Positions 18,584-27,073 of a stretch of DNA of 64,000 bases are shown in pieces (the first letter of the stretch is position 1; the number at the start of each line of letters is the position of its first letter). The position numbers were made by a program, and so were the translations under genes. Source of the DNA: Sphingobacteriales bacterium 44-61 (GTDB taxonomy: Bacteria; Bacteroidota; Bacteroidia; Chitinophagales; Chitinophagaceae); assembly GCA_001898405.1 (NCBI GenBank), contig MKTW01000001.1, positions 744,001 to 808,000 on the forward strand, in the 5' to 3' direction. The notes beneath the pieces were generated by a model, which worked only from the letters and a program-made list of their open reading frames with translations, had not been told where the DNA came from and did not search any database.

Positions 18584-19636
18584 TTATTTTGAATATTGTC
18601 TTTCATAGTATTGCTTATAAGCACCACTGGTAACATGCTTCAGCCATTCCTGATTTTCAAAATACCAATCAATTGTTTGGGCCAGGCCCTCTTCAAATGT
18701 AACCGAAGGATACCAGCCGAGCTCTTTATTGATCTTGGTTGCATCGATCGCATATCGCCTGTCATGACCAGGCCTGTCCTGTATATAGGTTATAAGCTTT
18801 TCGCTCTCCCCTGGCTGACGTCCCAGTTTTTTATCCATCAATTGACATAATAATTTCACCAGGTCAATATTCTTCCATTCATTGAAGCCTCCGATGTTAT
18901 AAGTATCACCATTTTTTCCTTTATGGAAAACAAGATCAATAGCCGTTGCATGATCCTTTACAAATAACCAATCCCTGGTATATAACCCATCTCCATAAAC
19001 CGGCAAAGGTTTCTGCTGGATAATATTATTGATAAAGAGAGGGATCAATTTTTCGGGAAAGTGATTAGGGCCATAATTGTTAGAGCAATTGCTTATTACT
19101 ACCGGTAAGTCATAAGTATCATGATAAGCCCTTACAAAATGATCACTTGAAGCTTTCGAGGCACTGTAAGGCGAGTGCGGATCGTATTTTGTGGTTTCTG
19201 TAAAAAAGCCTGTTTCCCCCAATGCACCGTATACTTCATCAGTAGAAACATGGTAGAACCTTTTTCCATTAAAATCATTTTTCCAGAACTGCTTTGCCGC
19301 ATTCAGCAGATTGACCGTTCCGATCACATTTGTATACACAAAATCAAGAGGCGACAGAATTGACCTGTCTACATGACTTTCTGCAGCAAGATGTATCACT
19401 CCATCTGGTTGATGAGTCTGAAAAACTTCATTCAGACTGTCAGCATCCAGTATGTTCACTTTCTCAAAATAATAGTTAGGGCTTTGTTCTATATCCCGTA
19501 AATTTTCAAGATTCCCTGCATATGTAAGCGCATCCAGATTGACGATCTTATAAGAGGGATATTTAGTAACGAATAAACGTACTACATGGGATCCGATAAA
19601 ACCGGCTCCACCGGTGATTATTATCGTTTTGCTCAT
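18584..19636 (-). CDS. rfbB: dTDP-glucose 4,6-dehydratase
   Basis: A 350-residue extended SDR that converts dTDP-glucose to dTDP-4-keto-6-deoxyglucose with a bound NAD. The Rossmann loop ITGGAGFIGSHVVRLF is at residues 7-22, the active-site Thr-Asp-Glu is in HVSTDEVYGALG, and the catalytic Tyr-x3-Lys is in SPYSASKASSDH. The substrate segment NNYGPNHFPEKLIPLF is typical of RfbB. It is followed directly by rfbA and preceded 45 bases away by another epimerase gene. Confidence 0.97.
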   Translation of the reverse strand: MSKTIIITGGAGFIGSHVVRLFVTKYPSYKIVNLDALTYAGNLENLRDIEQSPNYYFEKVNILDADSLNEVFQTHQPDGVIHLAAESHVDRSILSPLDFVYTNVIGTVNLLNAAKQFWKNDFNGKRFYHVSTDEVYGALGETGFFTETTKYDPHSPYSASKASSDHFVRAYHDTYDLPVVISNCSNNYGPNHFPEKLIPLFINNIIQQKPLPVYGDGLYTRDWLFVKDHATAIDLVFHKGKNGDTYNIGGFNEWKNIDLVKLLCQLMDKKLGRQPGESEKLITYIQDRPGHDRRYAIDATKINKELGWYPSVTFEEGLAQTIDWYFENQEWLKHVTSGAYKQYYERQYSK

Positions 19637-19681
19637 TTAATGACTGTTTAAGAATATTCAGGTTAAGGTAATAGAATAATA

Positions 19682-20641
19682 TTATCGTGATCGGGAATTG
19701 CCTTTAAACCATTCAAAGGTTTTTTTCAGGCCCTGTTTAATACTGACAGAAGGTTCATATCCCAGCAGTTGCTTTGCTTTACTGATATCTGCAAGACTAT
19801 GCTTAACATCGCCTGTTCTTTCCGGGCCGTAATTAGGTTTACCGGTAACACCTGCCTCGGCAGCGAGATATTCAAACAACTGCGTTAAAGAAGTCTGTTC
19901 ACCACAGGCAATATTATATATCTGATTCAGGGCTCCGGGTTCTTCACTGAACAAAGAAAGGATATTTGCATTAACAGCATTGTCCACGAACGTGAAATCT
20001 CGGCTATGACTGCCATCACCGTTAATAGTAGGCATTACACCTTTCAGAATGGATTCTGCAAAAAGAGGGATCACTGCTGCATACGGACCATTAGGGTTTT
20101 GTTTTGGCCCGAATATATTGAAGTATCGCAGCCCGATAAATTCAATTCCATACAGGTCTGCATATACCCTGGCATATAGTTCATTCACATATTTTGTAAC
20201 TGCATACGGTGAAAGCGGGCGGCCGATCCGGTCCTCTACTTTGGGAAGACCAGGATGATCTCCGTATGTAGAAGAACTGGCTGCAAATACAATCCGTTTT
20301 ATACCGGATTCTTTGGCGGCTGTAAATACATTCAACGTTCCGGTGATGTTAACATTATTAGTCGTCAACGGATCCTTGATTGACCTGGGAACAGAACCCA
20401 AAGCGGCCTGGTGCGAGATACGGTCAATTGAATTACACGCAGCTATGCAGGTATTATAATCCCTTATATCACCTTCCATGAACTCAACAGACGGATGATC
20501 CCTGAATGGAAGAATATTCGCAACAGAACCTGTTGCAAGATTGTCAAGTATACGGACAAAACTGACTCTTTTATCCGCAAGCAGCTTTTCGACAAGATTT
20601 GAGCCAATAAAACCGCATCCTCCTGTCACTAAAATTCTCAT
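19682..20641 (-). CDS. UDP-sugar 4-epimerase (WbpP/TviC-like)
   Basis: A 319-residue extended SDR. The nucleotide loop VTGGCGFIGSNLVEKLL is at residues 5-21, the Ser-Ser-Thr triad is in AASSSTYGD, and the catalytic Tyr-x3-Lys in LSPYAVTKYVNE. The segments QAALGSVPRSI and GDVKHSLADISKAKQLLGY are characteristic of WbpP/TviC epimerases that act on UDP-GlcNAc or its uronic acid. It supplies an epimerised UDP-sugar for the glycan. A uronic acid would fit the two amidotransferases of the operon, but no UDP-sugar dehydrogenase is visible here. Confidence 0.88.
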   Translation of the reverse strand: MRILVTGGCGFIGSNLVEKLLADKRVSFVRILDNLATGSVANILPFRDHPSVEFMEGDIRDYNTCIAACNSIDRISHQAALGSVPRSIKDPLTTNNVNITGTLNVFTAAKESGIKRIVFAASSSTYGDHPGLPKVEDRIGRPLSPYAVTKYVNELYARVYADLYGIEFIGLRYFNIFGPKQNPNGPYAAVIPLFAESILKGVMPTINGDGSHSRDFTFVDNAVNANILSLFSEEPGALNQIYNIACGEQTSLTQLFEYLAAEAGVTGKPNYGPERTGDVKHSLADISKAKQLLGYEPSVSIKQGLKKTFEWFKGNSRSR

Positions 20642-20666
20642 AATTAAACTCTTTTGTGTGTTCTAT

Positions 20667-23057
20667 TTAAAACCAATTACGGGGATTGAGCCATGTTGCG
20701 ATCTGTTGAACCAAAGTCTTTTTCGGAATTTCTTCTTCATAATATCCGCTATCCTCGCCATAGCCATAACCATAGCCATAACGGCCATATCCATAGTATC
20801 CGTAGCCAGCCTTTAATTTAACATCATTAATAATAATGGAAACCTTTGGAAGTTTTTTCTCTTTATATAATTCATCTATCAGGGCTATCTGCCTTTTAAA
20901 TGTATGTCCCTGACGCACCAGGTACAATGTGCAATCTGCAAATTCTCCCAAGGTCATCGCATCGCTCACCATACCTACAGGTGCCGTATCTATTATGACT
21001 ACTTCAAAATGGGTTTTCAATAATCCAAACATTTCCTTCACTTTGGGATCAAGTAACAACTCAGCAGGGTTGGGAGGAATAGGCCCGCAAGGAAGAACGA
21101 AAAGGTTTTCGTAATCAGGAACAGGTTTGATCAACTCATCCAGTTGAGCCTTACCCAGCAGGAAATTGGATATACCATTTGATTTAGGCATATTCAATCC
21201 AGACAATATTTTGGGTTTACGAATATCAAATTCCAGTATTACCGTCTTTTTACCGGTAAGTGCCATTACTCCCGCCATATTGGTGCTGACAAACGACTTA
21301 CCCTCGCCACTATAGGATGAGGTGACAAGGATCACCGGATTCTCATTCTTATTTAAAATGTATTGTAAGTTGGACCGGATAATCCTGAACTGCTCGGCCA
21401 CCATTCCACGGCTTGTTTTGTTTACAACCATCACTTTCTCAGAAAGAGAATGTCCGATTTCACCAACGATGGGCACATCCGTTACTTTTTCTACATCCAT
21501 CCGCGTAGTCACTTTATCATTCATCAGTTCAATGATAAAAATAACAATTGCAGGAATGATCAAGCCAGCAAGAATGGCAATTATCTGGATCAGCCGGCGG
21601 TTTGGTTTTACCGGAACAAGATCCGGTTCTGCCCGGTCAATAATGGTTGAATTGGAGATGGTAGAAGCCCTGCTAATTGCTGTTTCTTCCCGTTTGCCTT
21701 CAAGCAGGCTGTACAATGCCAGTTTGGTACTGATCTGCCTTTGTATCTCCAGCAATTCCTTTAACTTATAAGGCATCTTTTTCAGCTCGGCCTGTTGAGA
21801 GCCGATATTACTCTGCATTTTTCCCATTGCCGAAATATAAGACTGGCGGATATTCTTAAGGTTCTCTATCAAATCCTGCCGTTGTTTTTCAATGATTTCT
21901 TCTGCTTCTTTTACAGATGGGTTATTGGGCGGAATATTGGAATTGATCAGGGCCTGTCTTTCTAATTGAGCTTTATTGTATCCGGATACCAGCTCATTTA
22001 AAGTAATGTCTTCAAGCCCCAGTGCCGAAGGCACAACATTAGCATACCTGTTGTTTTTATCTTTTACATAATCAGCTACATTGTCAACTGTATTTATCCT
22101 CAGGTCCTGCTCGCCGATAGCCTGGTTGATATTTGCCAGTGCTGTGAAATAGTTTTCTGATTGAAGGTCGGTGTTAAACAGGTTCTCCTTTTGACGGTAA
22201 GCCAGTTCGATCGCCTGAATGCTATCAATTTCGTTTTTCAATTTCTCCAGCCTGCCATCAATAAATGAAAGCATTTGATCGGTCGAGTAATTGTTTTGCT
22301 CAATTGTCATGGAGTCATACTGTATCATAAGCTCGTTTACAATATCCGCAGCCAGTCTTGGGCTGGTAGTCTCCATGCTTACTGTAAGTATACCTGTAGC
22401 AGGTGTTTTGGGTAAAATCTTAATGTTTTTTATTAAGGACCTGGCTACAGCGTTGGCGGTATTCCAGCTAACTGCATAGATGGCCCCGGGAAGAAGCTCA
22501 CCTGTTTTTATAATCCTGCATAAATGATTGTTGATTTGAATATTCTGGTCAAAGGAATAGATCTCAGCGCCTTCATTGAGACGGAATTTAAGGGAGTCCA
22601 GTATACGGACCTTGATCGAAAAGGGCTTGGGGATGGCCGGCATTTTCAATACCTCTACATAAAAAGGAACTGTCCCGTAAACATTCATATCTTTTACCCT
22701 TCCTTCTGCAGTATAACTGAATTGAAGGTTCAGCCTGTTTACTACCCTGGTCATAATGGGTCTTGACCTGAGCATTTCAATTTCGTTCTGAAGATTCTGA
22801 ACACGGTTCCCTCCAGCGATAATGTCTTCAACTTTGTCGGTGGAGCGTGCAGCGGTTTTATCATTTTTAATAAGCATAGTCCCGCTGGCACTATAAATAT
22901 TGCCGGCATATCTGAGATAAAGAAAAGCCGCCATCAAAGTGAGTGCGACTGATACCAGGAATACAGGCAGGAAGCGGATATACTTGTAAAAGATATCCCG
23001 TAAACTCAGGTTCCAAAGTTCCTGTTTGTTCTTATTGATTGGAATATTTTCTTCCAT
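20667..23057 (-). CDS. Wzc-like polysaccharide co-polymerase and tyrosine autokinase
   Basis: About 796 residues. A Wzz domain with its first membrane span (FLPVFLVSVALTLMAAFLYL) near residues 29-48, a long periplasmic coiled-coil region, a second span near residues 488-510, and a cytoplasmic BY-kinase domain: Walker A SYSGEGKS at 581-588, Walker A' VILEFDIRKPKI, Walker B VVIIDTAP. The C terminus is a Tyr-Gly run of ten or so tyrosines (DNA 20740-20815), the expected autophosphorylation cluster. The ATG at 23057 is preferred to GTG 23132, which would overlap wza. It controls chain length and export together with the Wza-like protein. Confidence 0.92.
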   Translation of the reverse strand: MEENIPINKNKQELWNLSLRDIFYKYIRFLPVFLVSVALTLMAAFLYLRYAGNIYSASGTMLIKNDKTAARSTDKVEDIIAGGNRVQNLQNEIEMLRSRPIMTRVVNRLNLQFSYTAEGRVKDMNVYGTVPFYVEVLKMPAIPKPFSIKVRILDSLKFRLNEGAEIYSFDQNIQINNHLCRIIKTGELLPGAIYAVSWNTANAVARSLIKNIKILPKTPATGILTVSMETTSPRLAADIVNELMIQYDSMTIEQNNYSTDQMLSFIDGRLEKLKNEIDSIQAIELAYRQKENLFNTDLQSENYFTALANINQAIGEQDLRINTVDNVADYVKDKNNRYANVVPSALGLEDITLNELVSGYNKAQLERQALINSNIPPNNPSVKEAEEIIEKQRQDLIENLKNIRQSYISAMGKMQSNIGSQQAELKKMPYKLKELLEIQRQISTKLALYSLLEGKREETAISRASTISNSTIIDRAEPDLVPVKPNRRLIQIIAILAGLIIPAIVIFIIELMNDKVTTRMDVEKVTDVPIVGEIGHSLSEKVMVVNKTSRGMVAEQFRIIRSNLQYILNKNENPVILVTSSYSGEGKSFVSTNMAGVMALTGKKTVILEFDIRKPKILSGLNMPKSNGISNFLLGKAQLDELIKPVPDYENLFVLPCGPIPPNPAELLLDPKVKEMFGLLKTHFEVVIIDTAPVGMVSDAMTLGEFADCTLYLVRQGHTFKRQIALIDELYKEKKLPKVSIIINDVKLKAGYGYYGYGRYGYGYGYGEDSGYYEEEIPKKTLVQQIATWLNPRNWF

Positions 23058-23088
23058 TAGACACTTTAGTATGCGAGGAGTAATATAA

Positions 23089-23898
23089 TTATTGAAAGAC
23101 GCGTATAACCACCGCGATAGCTGTGATAACACTTACTATGAAACCAGCCTGGCGCAACGCCACATCCTGGTCAGCTTTTTTGGCTTTGCTCTTTGCCGGC
23201 TCCACCAGTACCACATCATTCTGTACGAGGTTATAATAAGGTGAATCGAATAATTTTTTATCCGACAGATCGATAGTTCCTGTCTCCCGCTGGCCATTCA
23301 CCTCCCTGATCACTTTCACCTTGTCCTTCATCCCGTATAAATCCACATCGCCAGCCAGTCCAAGCGCTTCCAGGATGGTCATCCGCTCTCCCGGAAAGCT
23401 GATCATTCCCGGCCTCTTCACTTCACCCAACACGGTAATCTTCAGATTTTGAAACCGTACAATAACAGAAGGATTGGTAAGCACAGAATCCTTTTCATTG
23501 ATCTTTTTTTTGATCAGATCAGCCAGTTCGTTTTTTGTTAACCCCTCAACATGCAACAGACCTACCCTGGGATATTCAATATTACCTGCATTATCTACGA
23601 GATAACCGGGCGAAGCGGATACCGTTCCACCTGTACCTCCCTGCTGTGGTAATGATGTTGATGGTGAAGCTACGGGCAGATTATATAATGCGTCGGAAAT
23701 TTCCGGCTTGGTACTGGCGCTGTATACCTGTATGGAGAGCATATCATTTTTCTGGATCAGCAGATCGGGAACCTTAACAGCCTGCTTGCCACTGGTGTCG
23801 GAGTAGTTCTGCAGGTAGGCCGGCATTTTCTGCTGGGTTCCACAAGAAATAAAATAAAATGAAACCAATAAAGGCAACAAGGAGCGGATAAGTTTCAT
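23089..23898 (-). CDS. Wza-like polysaccharide export lipoprotein
   Basis: The 269 residues begin with a lipoprotein signal (lipobox FISC, with Cys19 the lipidated residue). The poly_export (PES) domain covers roughly residues 40-130 (GYLVDNAGNIEYPRVG), an SLBB domain follows (ITVLGEVKRPGMISFPGE), and the C terminus ends in one hydrophobic helix (QAGFIVSVITAIAVVIRVF), as in Bacteroidota homologues. It should form the outer-membrane export channel and work with the Wzc-like protein, whose gene starts 31 bases downstream. Confidence 0.92.
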   Translation of the reverse strand: MKLIRSLLPLLVSFYFISCGTQQKMPAYLQNYSDTSGKQAVKVPDLLIQKNDMLSIQVYSASTKPEISDALYNLPVASPSTSLPQQGGTGGTVSASPGYLVDNAGNIEYPRVGLLHVEGLTKNELADLIKKKINEKDSVLTNPSVIVRFQNLKITVLGEVKRPGMISFPGERMTILEALGLAGDVDLYGMKDKVKVIREVNGQRETGTIDLSDKKLFDSPYYNLVQNDVVLVEPAKSKAKKADQDVALRQAGFIVSVITAIAVVIRVFQ

Positions 23899-23945
23899 GA
23901 ATCTTCTTTAATAAAATAAGCGGTTAATGAATCGGGCCTTTTATA

Positions 23946-24437
23946 TCAGGCCGAAGTCAGTTTTGATTTATCTATATGTGCCACTAATACGTACCCCAAA
24001 CTATCTATTGCCACTTTCACCGTTTTATGCTGTACGCTCACCACTTTTCCTTCCTGGTCCATAAGCGGACCGGTGATAATTTTTACGCGTTGATCTGGCC
24101 GGAGTTCGAGCGGTTCCACCTCCACATTTTCATATTCATTCAGGAATCGCTTGATGGCATGGATCTCTTTTTCCTTGATCACAGCGGGCTTGCCTTCCCA
24201 ATATACAAAATTGATCACGCCCGGTGTCATCCGAACCGCCGTGCGGTCTTCGTCGGATACCTTTACAAATACATAGGATTTGAACAAAGGTTCTTCGATC
24301 AGTTTCACCCGGTCGCTCCATTTCCGCCTCACTTTGTTCAGGGGGCAATAGCTTTCCAGGCCTTTTTGTAATAGAAGCTGATTTACTTTTTTCTCCCATC
24401 TTGGGCGACTGTAAACAGCCAGCCATTTTCTTGTCAC
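23946..24437 (-). CDS. UpxY-like NusG-family transcription antiterminator
   Basis: A 163-residue NusG paralogue. Residues 5-105 are an NGN domain (KWLAVYSRPRWEKKV, PLFKSYVFVKV, TPGVINFVYWEGKPAVI) and residues 115-150 a KOW motif (DQRVKIITGPLMDQEGKVV). In Bacteroides the first gene of each capsule operon encodes such an UpxY protein, which prevents premature termination in its own operon's leader; the position at the head of this operon fits. The start is a GTG at 24437: the frame is closed by TAA eight codons upstream and no ATG occurs before the conserved KWLAVYSRPRW segment. Confidence 0.9.
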   Translation of the reverse strand: MTRKWLAVYSRPRWEKKVNQLLLQKGLESYCPLNKVRRKWSDRVKLIEEPLFKSYVFVKVSDEDRTAVRMTPGVINFVYWEGKPAVIKEKEIHAIKRFLNEYENVEVEPLELRPDQRVKIITGPLMDQEGKVVSVQHKTVKVAIDSLGYVLVAHIDKSKLTSA

Positions 24438-24573
24438 AGTGTTCGCTTTAATGGTGATTAGTTAAAAAATGGTGGGGAATGGGCATGGCTTCGCCTTCTC
24501 ACTCACATACATTTTCCGTGAACGGGCGCACCAACTAACGGCAGAAATGTTAAAAAAATTACTCCGCCTACTA

Positions 24574-24607
24574 CAAATATAATAGAGAATGGGAGTGGTT
24601 AGGCAAT
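24574..24607 (-). promoter_or_regulatory. Promoter of the exopolysaccharide operon (candidate)
   Basis: On the minus strand TATATTTG (24581-24574) is a perfect match to the Bacteroidota -7 consensus TAnnTTTG. Upstream, ATTG at 24607-24604 matches the -33 element in three of four bases with a 22-base spacer, one or two longer than usual. A start site near 24567 would give an untranslated leader of about 130 bases before the UpxY-like gene, long enough for the leader-based antitermination known for UpxY systems. Confidence 0.6.
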
Positions 24608-24654
24608 AAAAATGCCAGATTTTGAATGGTTTGCCATCAGTACACAAATAAATT

Positions 24655-25896
24655 ATGATTTTAACTAATATTAATTCTGATTTGGATTTCTTGTCCCAAG
24701 ATCAATGCATCTTTCTAAGATCTAGTTCCTATTTTTATGAAAAACTAACCCGCTTGAAACAACGATTTTATTCCCTCGATGTGTTTCGGGGTGCGACTGT
24801 TTGCCTGATGATCCTGGTAAATAACCCGGGAAGCTGGGGCCATATCTATGCGCCATTAGATCATGCCAAGTGGCATGGGCTCACACCTACTGACCTGGTA
24901 TTTCCATTTTTCCTGTTTGCGGTTGGTAATGCCATGGCATTTGTGATGCCCCGGCTGGAAGCGGCAGGTAACAATGTATTCTGGAAAAAGGTCATTAAAA
25001 GGACCCTGATCATTTTCGCCATTGGCCTTTTCCTGAACTGGTGGCCTTTTGTAAGATGGCAGGATGATCATTTAACATTTATTTCATGGGTAAACCAGGC
25101 CGATCCCACCAAGGGTGTAAGAATATTCGGTGTGTTGCAGCGGATCGCCCTCTGTTACTTTTTTGCCTCCATTTTAGTTTATTACCTGAAACCTCGCCGG
25201 GCTTTTTTCGCGGCATTGGTATTATTGCTTCTATACTGGGTTCTATGTGTTGCGGGTAATCCGGCCGATCCTTTCAGTTTGGACGGCTGGTTTGGTACAG
25301 TCATCGATAAAAATATATTAGGCGTTGCACATTTGTATAAGGGGGAGGGCGTGCCTTTTGATCCTGAAGGATTGATGAGCACGATCCCCGCCATTGCCGA
25401 AGTGGTCCTTGGTTACCTGGTTGGTCAATATATTATCCTGAAAGGAAAAACTTATGAAATGGTCACAGGGCTGTTCATTGCTGCAGTGGCCATGCTCGTA
25501 ACAGGTTTTTGCTGGGATATGGTTTTCCCGATCAATAAGAAGATATGGACCAGTTCCTATACTATTTATACTTCAGGATTGGCGACCATGACCATTGCAA
25601 CAATGATCTATCTCATAGAATTGAAGCAGGTAAAGGGTGGGCTCAGCCGGTTTTTTGATGTGTTTGGCAAAAATGCTTTGTTTGTTTTTGCACTCAGTGC
25701 CTTTCTGCCAAAGGGTTTATCCCTGATCAGGTTGGAGAAAGGAGTAAACCCCTGGAATTTCCTGTATAGAAAGCTGCTGGTGCATATTCCTGGCGATCCC
25801 AAACTAGGGTCGCTGTTATATGCGGTTTGCGTGATCATGTTTATGTGGGTGATTTGTTGGTGGATGGATAAAAAGAAGATCTATATTAAAGTTTAG
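24655..25896 (+). CDS. Membrane acyltransferase, HGSNAT-like (DUF5009/COG4299)
   Basis: A 413-residue protein with about ten membrane spans. The stretch RFYSLDVFRGATVCLMILVN near residue 37 and the segment LDHAKWHGLTPTDLVFPFFL are the signature of the heparan-alpha-glucosaminide N-acetyltransferase-like family, in which a His takes the acetyl group across the membrane. It is transcribed divergently from the exopolysaccharide operon and might acetylate a cell-surface or periplasmic sugar. The first 30 residues are not family-like, so an in-frame TTG at 24754 could be the true start; the ATG at 24655 is kept. Its last 11 bases overlap the convergent HTH gene. Confidence 0.85.
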   Translation: MILTNINSDLDFLSQDQCIFLRSSSYFYEKLTRLKQRFYSLDVFRGATVCLMILVNNPGSWGHIYAPLDHAKWHGLTPTDLVFPFFLFAVGNAMAFVMPRLEAAGNNVFWKKVIKRTLIIFAIGLFLNWWPFVRWQDDHLTFISWVNQADPTKGVRIFGVLQRIALCYFFASILVYYLKPRRAFFAALVLLLLYWVLCVAGNPADPFSLDGWFGTVIDKNILGVAHLYKGEGVPFDPEGLMSTIPAIAEVVLGYLVGQYIILKGKTYEMVTGLFIAAVAMLVTGFCWDMVFPINKKIWTSSYTIYTSGLATMTIATMIYLIELKQVKGGLSRFFDVFGKNALFVFALSAFLPKGLSLIRLEKGVNPWNFLYRKLLVHIPGDPKLGSLLYAVCVIMFMWVICWWMDKKKIYIKV

Positions 25897-26269
25897 GTAA
25901 ACGATCTTCCAGCATCACGATAATTTTTTCTTTGTCGGCCAGAGCTGTTTCTAATAGCATGATGCGGGTATTCATCAATTGTATCATTTCGTCCTTGGAA
26001 TAATGTGGGCGCTGATCTCCAAGCAGGTTGCCGTTTTCATCGTATTGGCGGAGCATTTCTCCATTGCCGGTGAGTAGCCATACAAAATCGAGATCAAGAT
26101 AATTATGATATATCCTGAGCAGGATATCTGAGCCGATGGATCCTTTTCCTTTCAGTTGCTTTTTCAGATAGCCATTGGCTACCTGGCAGGTGCGTTCAAA
26201 TGCATAAGCAGTAATTTTTTTGTAGGCCAGGTATTGAGCAAGCCTGTCAATGATCCTCATAAAAAACAT
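25886..26269 (-). CDS. HTH-type (phage repressor-like) transcriptional regulator
   Basis: A 127-residue protein. Residues 5-65 resemble the CI/XRE-like helix-turn-helix domain of many Bacteroidota regulators (RIIDRLAQYLAYKKITAYAF, then LLRIYHNYLDLDFVWLLTG), and the C-terminal 40 residues look like a coiled coil (IMLLETALADKEKIIVMLED), probably for dimerisation. No peptidase or ligand domain follows. Its targets are unknown. An AAAAAACATTTTTT motif spans its start codon, and a second copy lies 160 bases upstream, which could be autoregulatory sites. Confidence 0.7.
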   Translation of the reverse strand: MFFMRIIDRLAQYLAYKKITAYAFERTCQVANGYLKKQLKGKGSIGSDILLRIYHNYLDLDFVWLLTGNGEMLRQYDENGNLLGDQRPHYSKDEMIQLMNTRIMLLETALADKEKIIVMLEDRLPKL

Positions 26270-26440
26270 TTTTTAGCGGTGAAAAAACAAGTCAGATCAA
26301 TTCCAACCGAAGGGGAATAATTTTACCTTAGCTGTATTGTCTATACGTTGCAAGCTATTTCAACCGAAGAGGGAGGCCGCGATGTTTTCCTCTTTTTGTC
26401 CGCCTTTTATTAGTCATTGGGACCGTTAAAAAACATTTTT
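26261..26440. repeat. Two AAAAAACATTTTT copies upstream of the HTH gene
   Basis: AAAAAACATTTTTT occurs at 26261-26274, overlapping the start of the HTH regulator gene, and AAAAAACATTTTT at 26428-26440; each is followed a few bases later by GGTG. A second pair, CAACCGAAG followed by a G-rich tetramer, occurs at about 26304 and 26361. Short A/T motifs can arise by chance, so operator function is only a possibility. The rest of the 26270-26692 interval holds no gene I can support. Confidence 0.3.
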
Positions 26441-26692
26441 GAAGGTGGATTTACCCGTTCACAAAACCATTTGCGTATAGATTGTCCCGACATCTTAGTC
26501 GATTTTCTATGTTCAGGTCATATCCTGCCTGGCAAAGGTCTGTCCTATGCCTAAAGAGATTAGCCGCGGGACTGTTTTCAGCACCGGCGGCCCGTCCAGA
26601 TCCTCCCATATGGGATAGCAGTTGATACCGGCAGTCATCCATTCCGCTATGACCGCTTTATTATTAATTGCTAACCATATAAAACAACTATT

Positions 26693-27010
26693 ATGAATAC
26701 CCTGGAAGGAGTGTTATTGTACACTCATTACAAAAATCTTCTGGAAACTGAAGACAAAAAATACGCCTGGAAAATATTACATGAATTTTTCGAAGCTTTT
26801 GATGAGGAAGGCCCGGAGGAAACGCTTTGGTTCATGCTTGCTTCCGTAATGAAATTGGAATCAGGCGACGTTGACGGAAAAGAAAGAGGTAATATGATTT
26901 TCTTTTACGAATACAGTGTAGCGCTTTTTAAGGCAGCGTATGTTCTTTATAAGCATCATTACGATAAAAAGAAAACTATAAACGCGAATGATGCGAATGA
27001 GTATGAATGA
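26693..27010 (+). CDS. Hypothetical small acidic protein
   Basis: A 105-residue protein I do not recognise. It is acidic and aromatic-rich, predicted helical, without a signal peptide. Codon use looks coding, and it ends shortly before a bidirectional terminator shared with the convergent rtcB gene. It opens NTLEGVLLYTHYKNLLETED. The last residues (NANDANEYE) come from a repetitive stretch (acgcgaatgatgcgaatgag) and may be recently added. No neighbour suggests a role. Confidence 0.55.
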   Translation: MNTLEGVLLYTHYKNLLETEDKKYAWKILHEFFEAFDEEGPEETLWFMLASVMKLESGDVDGKERGNMIFFYEYSVALFKAAYVLYKHHYDKKKTINANDANEYE

Positions 27011-27049
27011 CGCGAATTAACTTGAGTTGGCGCGTTTGTTTTAAATAAG

Positions 27050-27073
27050 AACGGGGAGTTCTCACTCCCCGTT
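27050..27073. terminator. Bidirectional intrinsic terminator after rtcB
   Basis: A 10-bp perfect stem (AACGGGGAGT with ACTCCCCGTT) and TCTC loop, followed by TTATTT on the plus strand and by CTTATTT on the minus strand. It overlaps the rtcB stop codon and lies 40 bases after the plus-strand small gene, so it can end both convergent transcripts. Confidence 0.8.

Noticed and set aside
23058-23132. GTG-started extension of the Wzc-like protein
   Set aside because: It would overlap the wza stop region, and the added residues do not match the family; the ATG at 23057 fits.
26451-26642. 63-residue minus-strand frame in the gap after the HTH gene
   Set aside because: No ribosome site, atypical composition and no family match.
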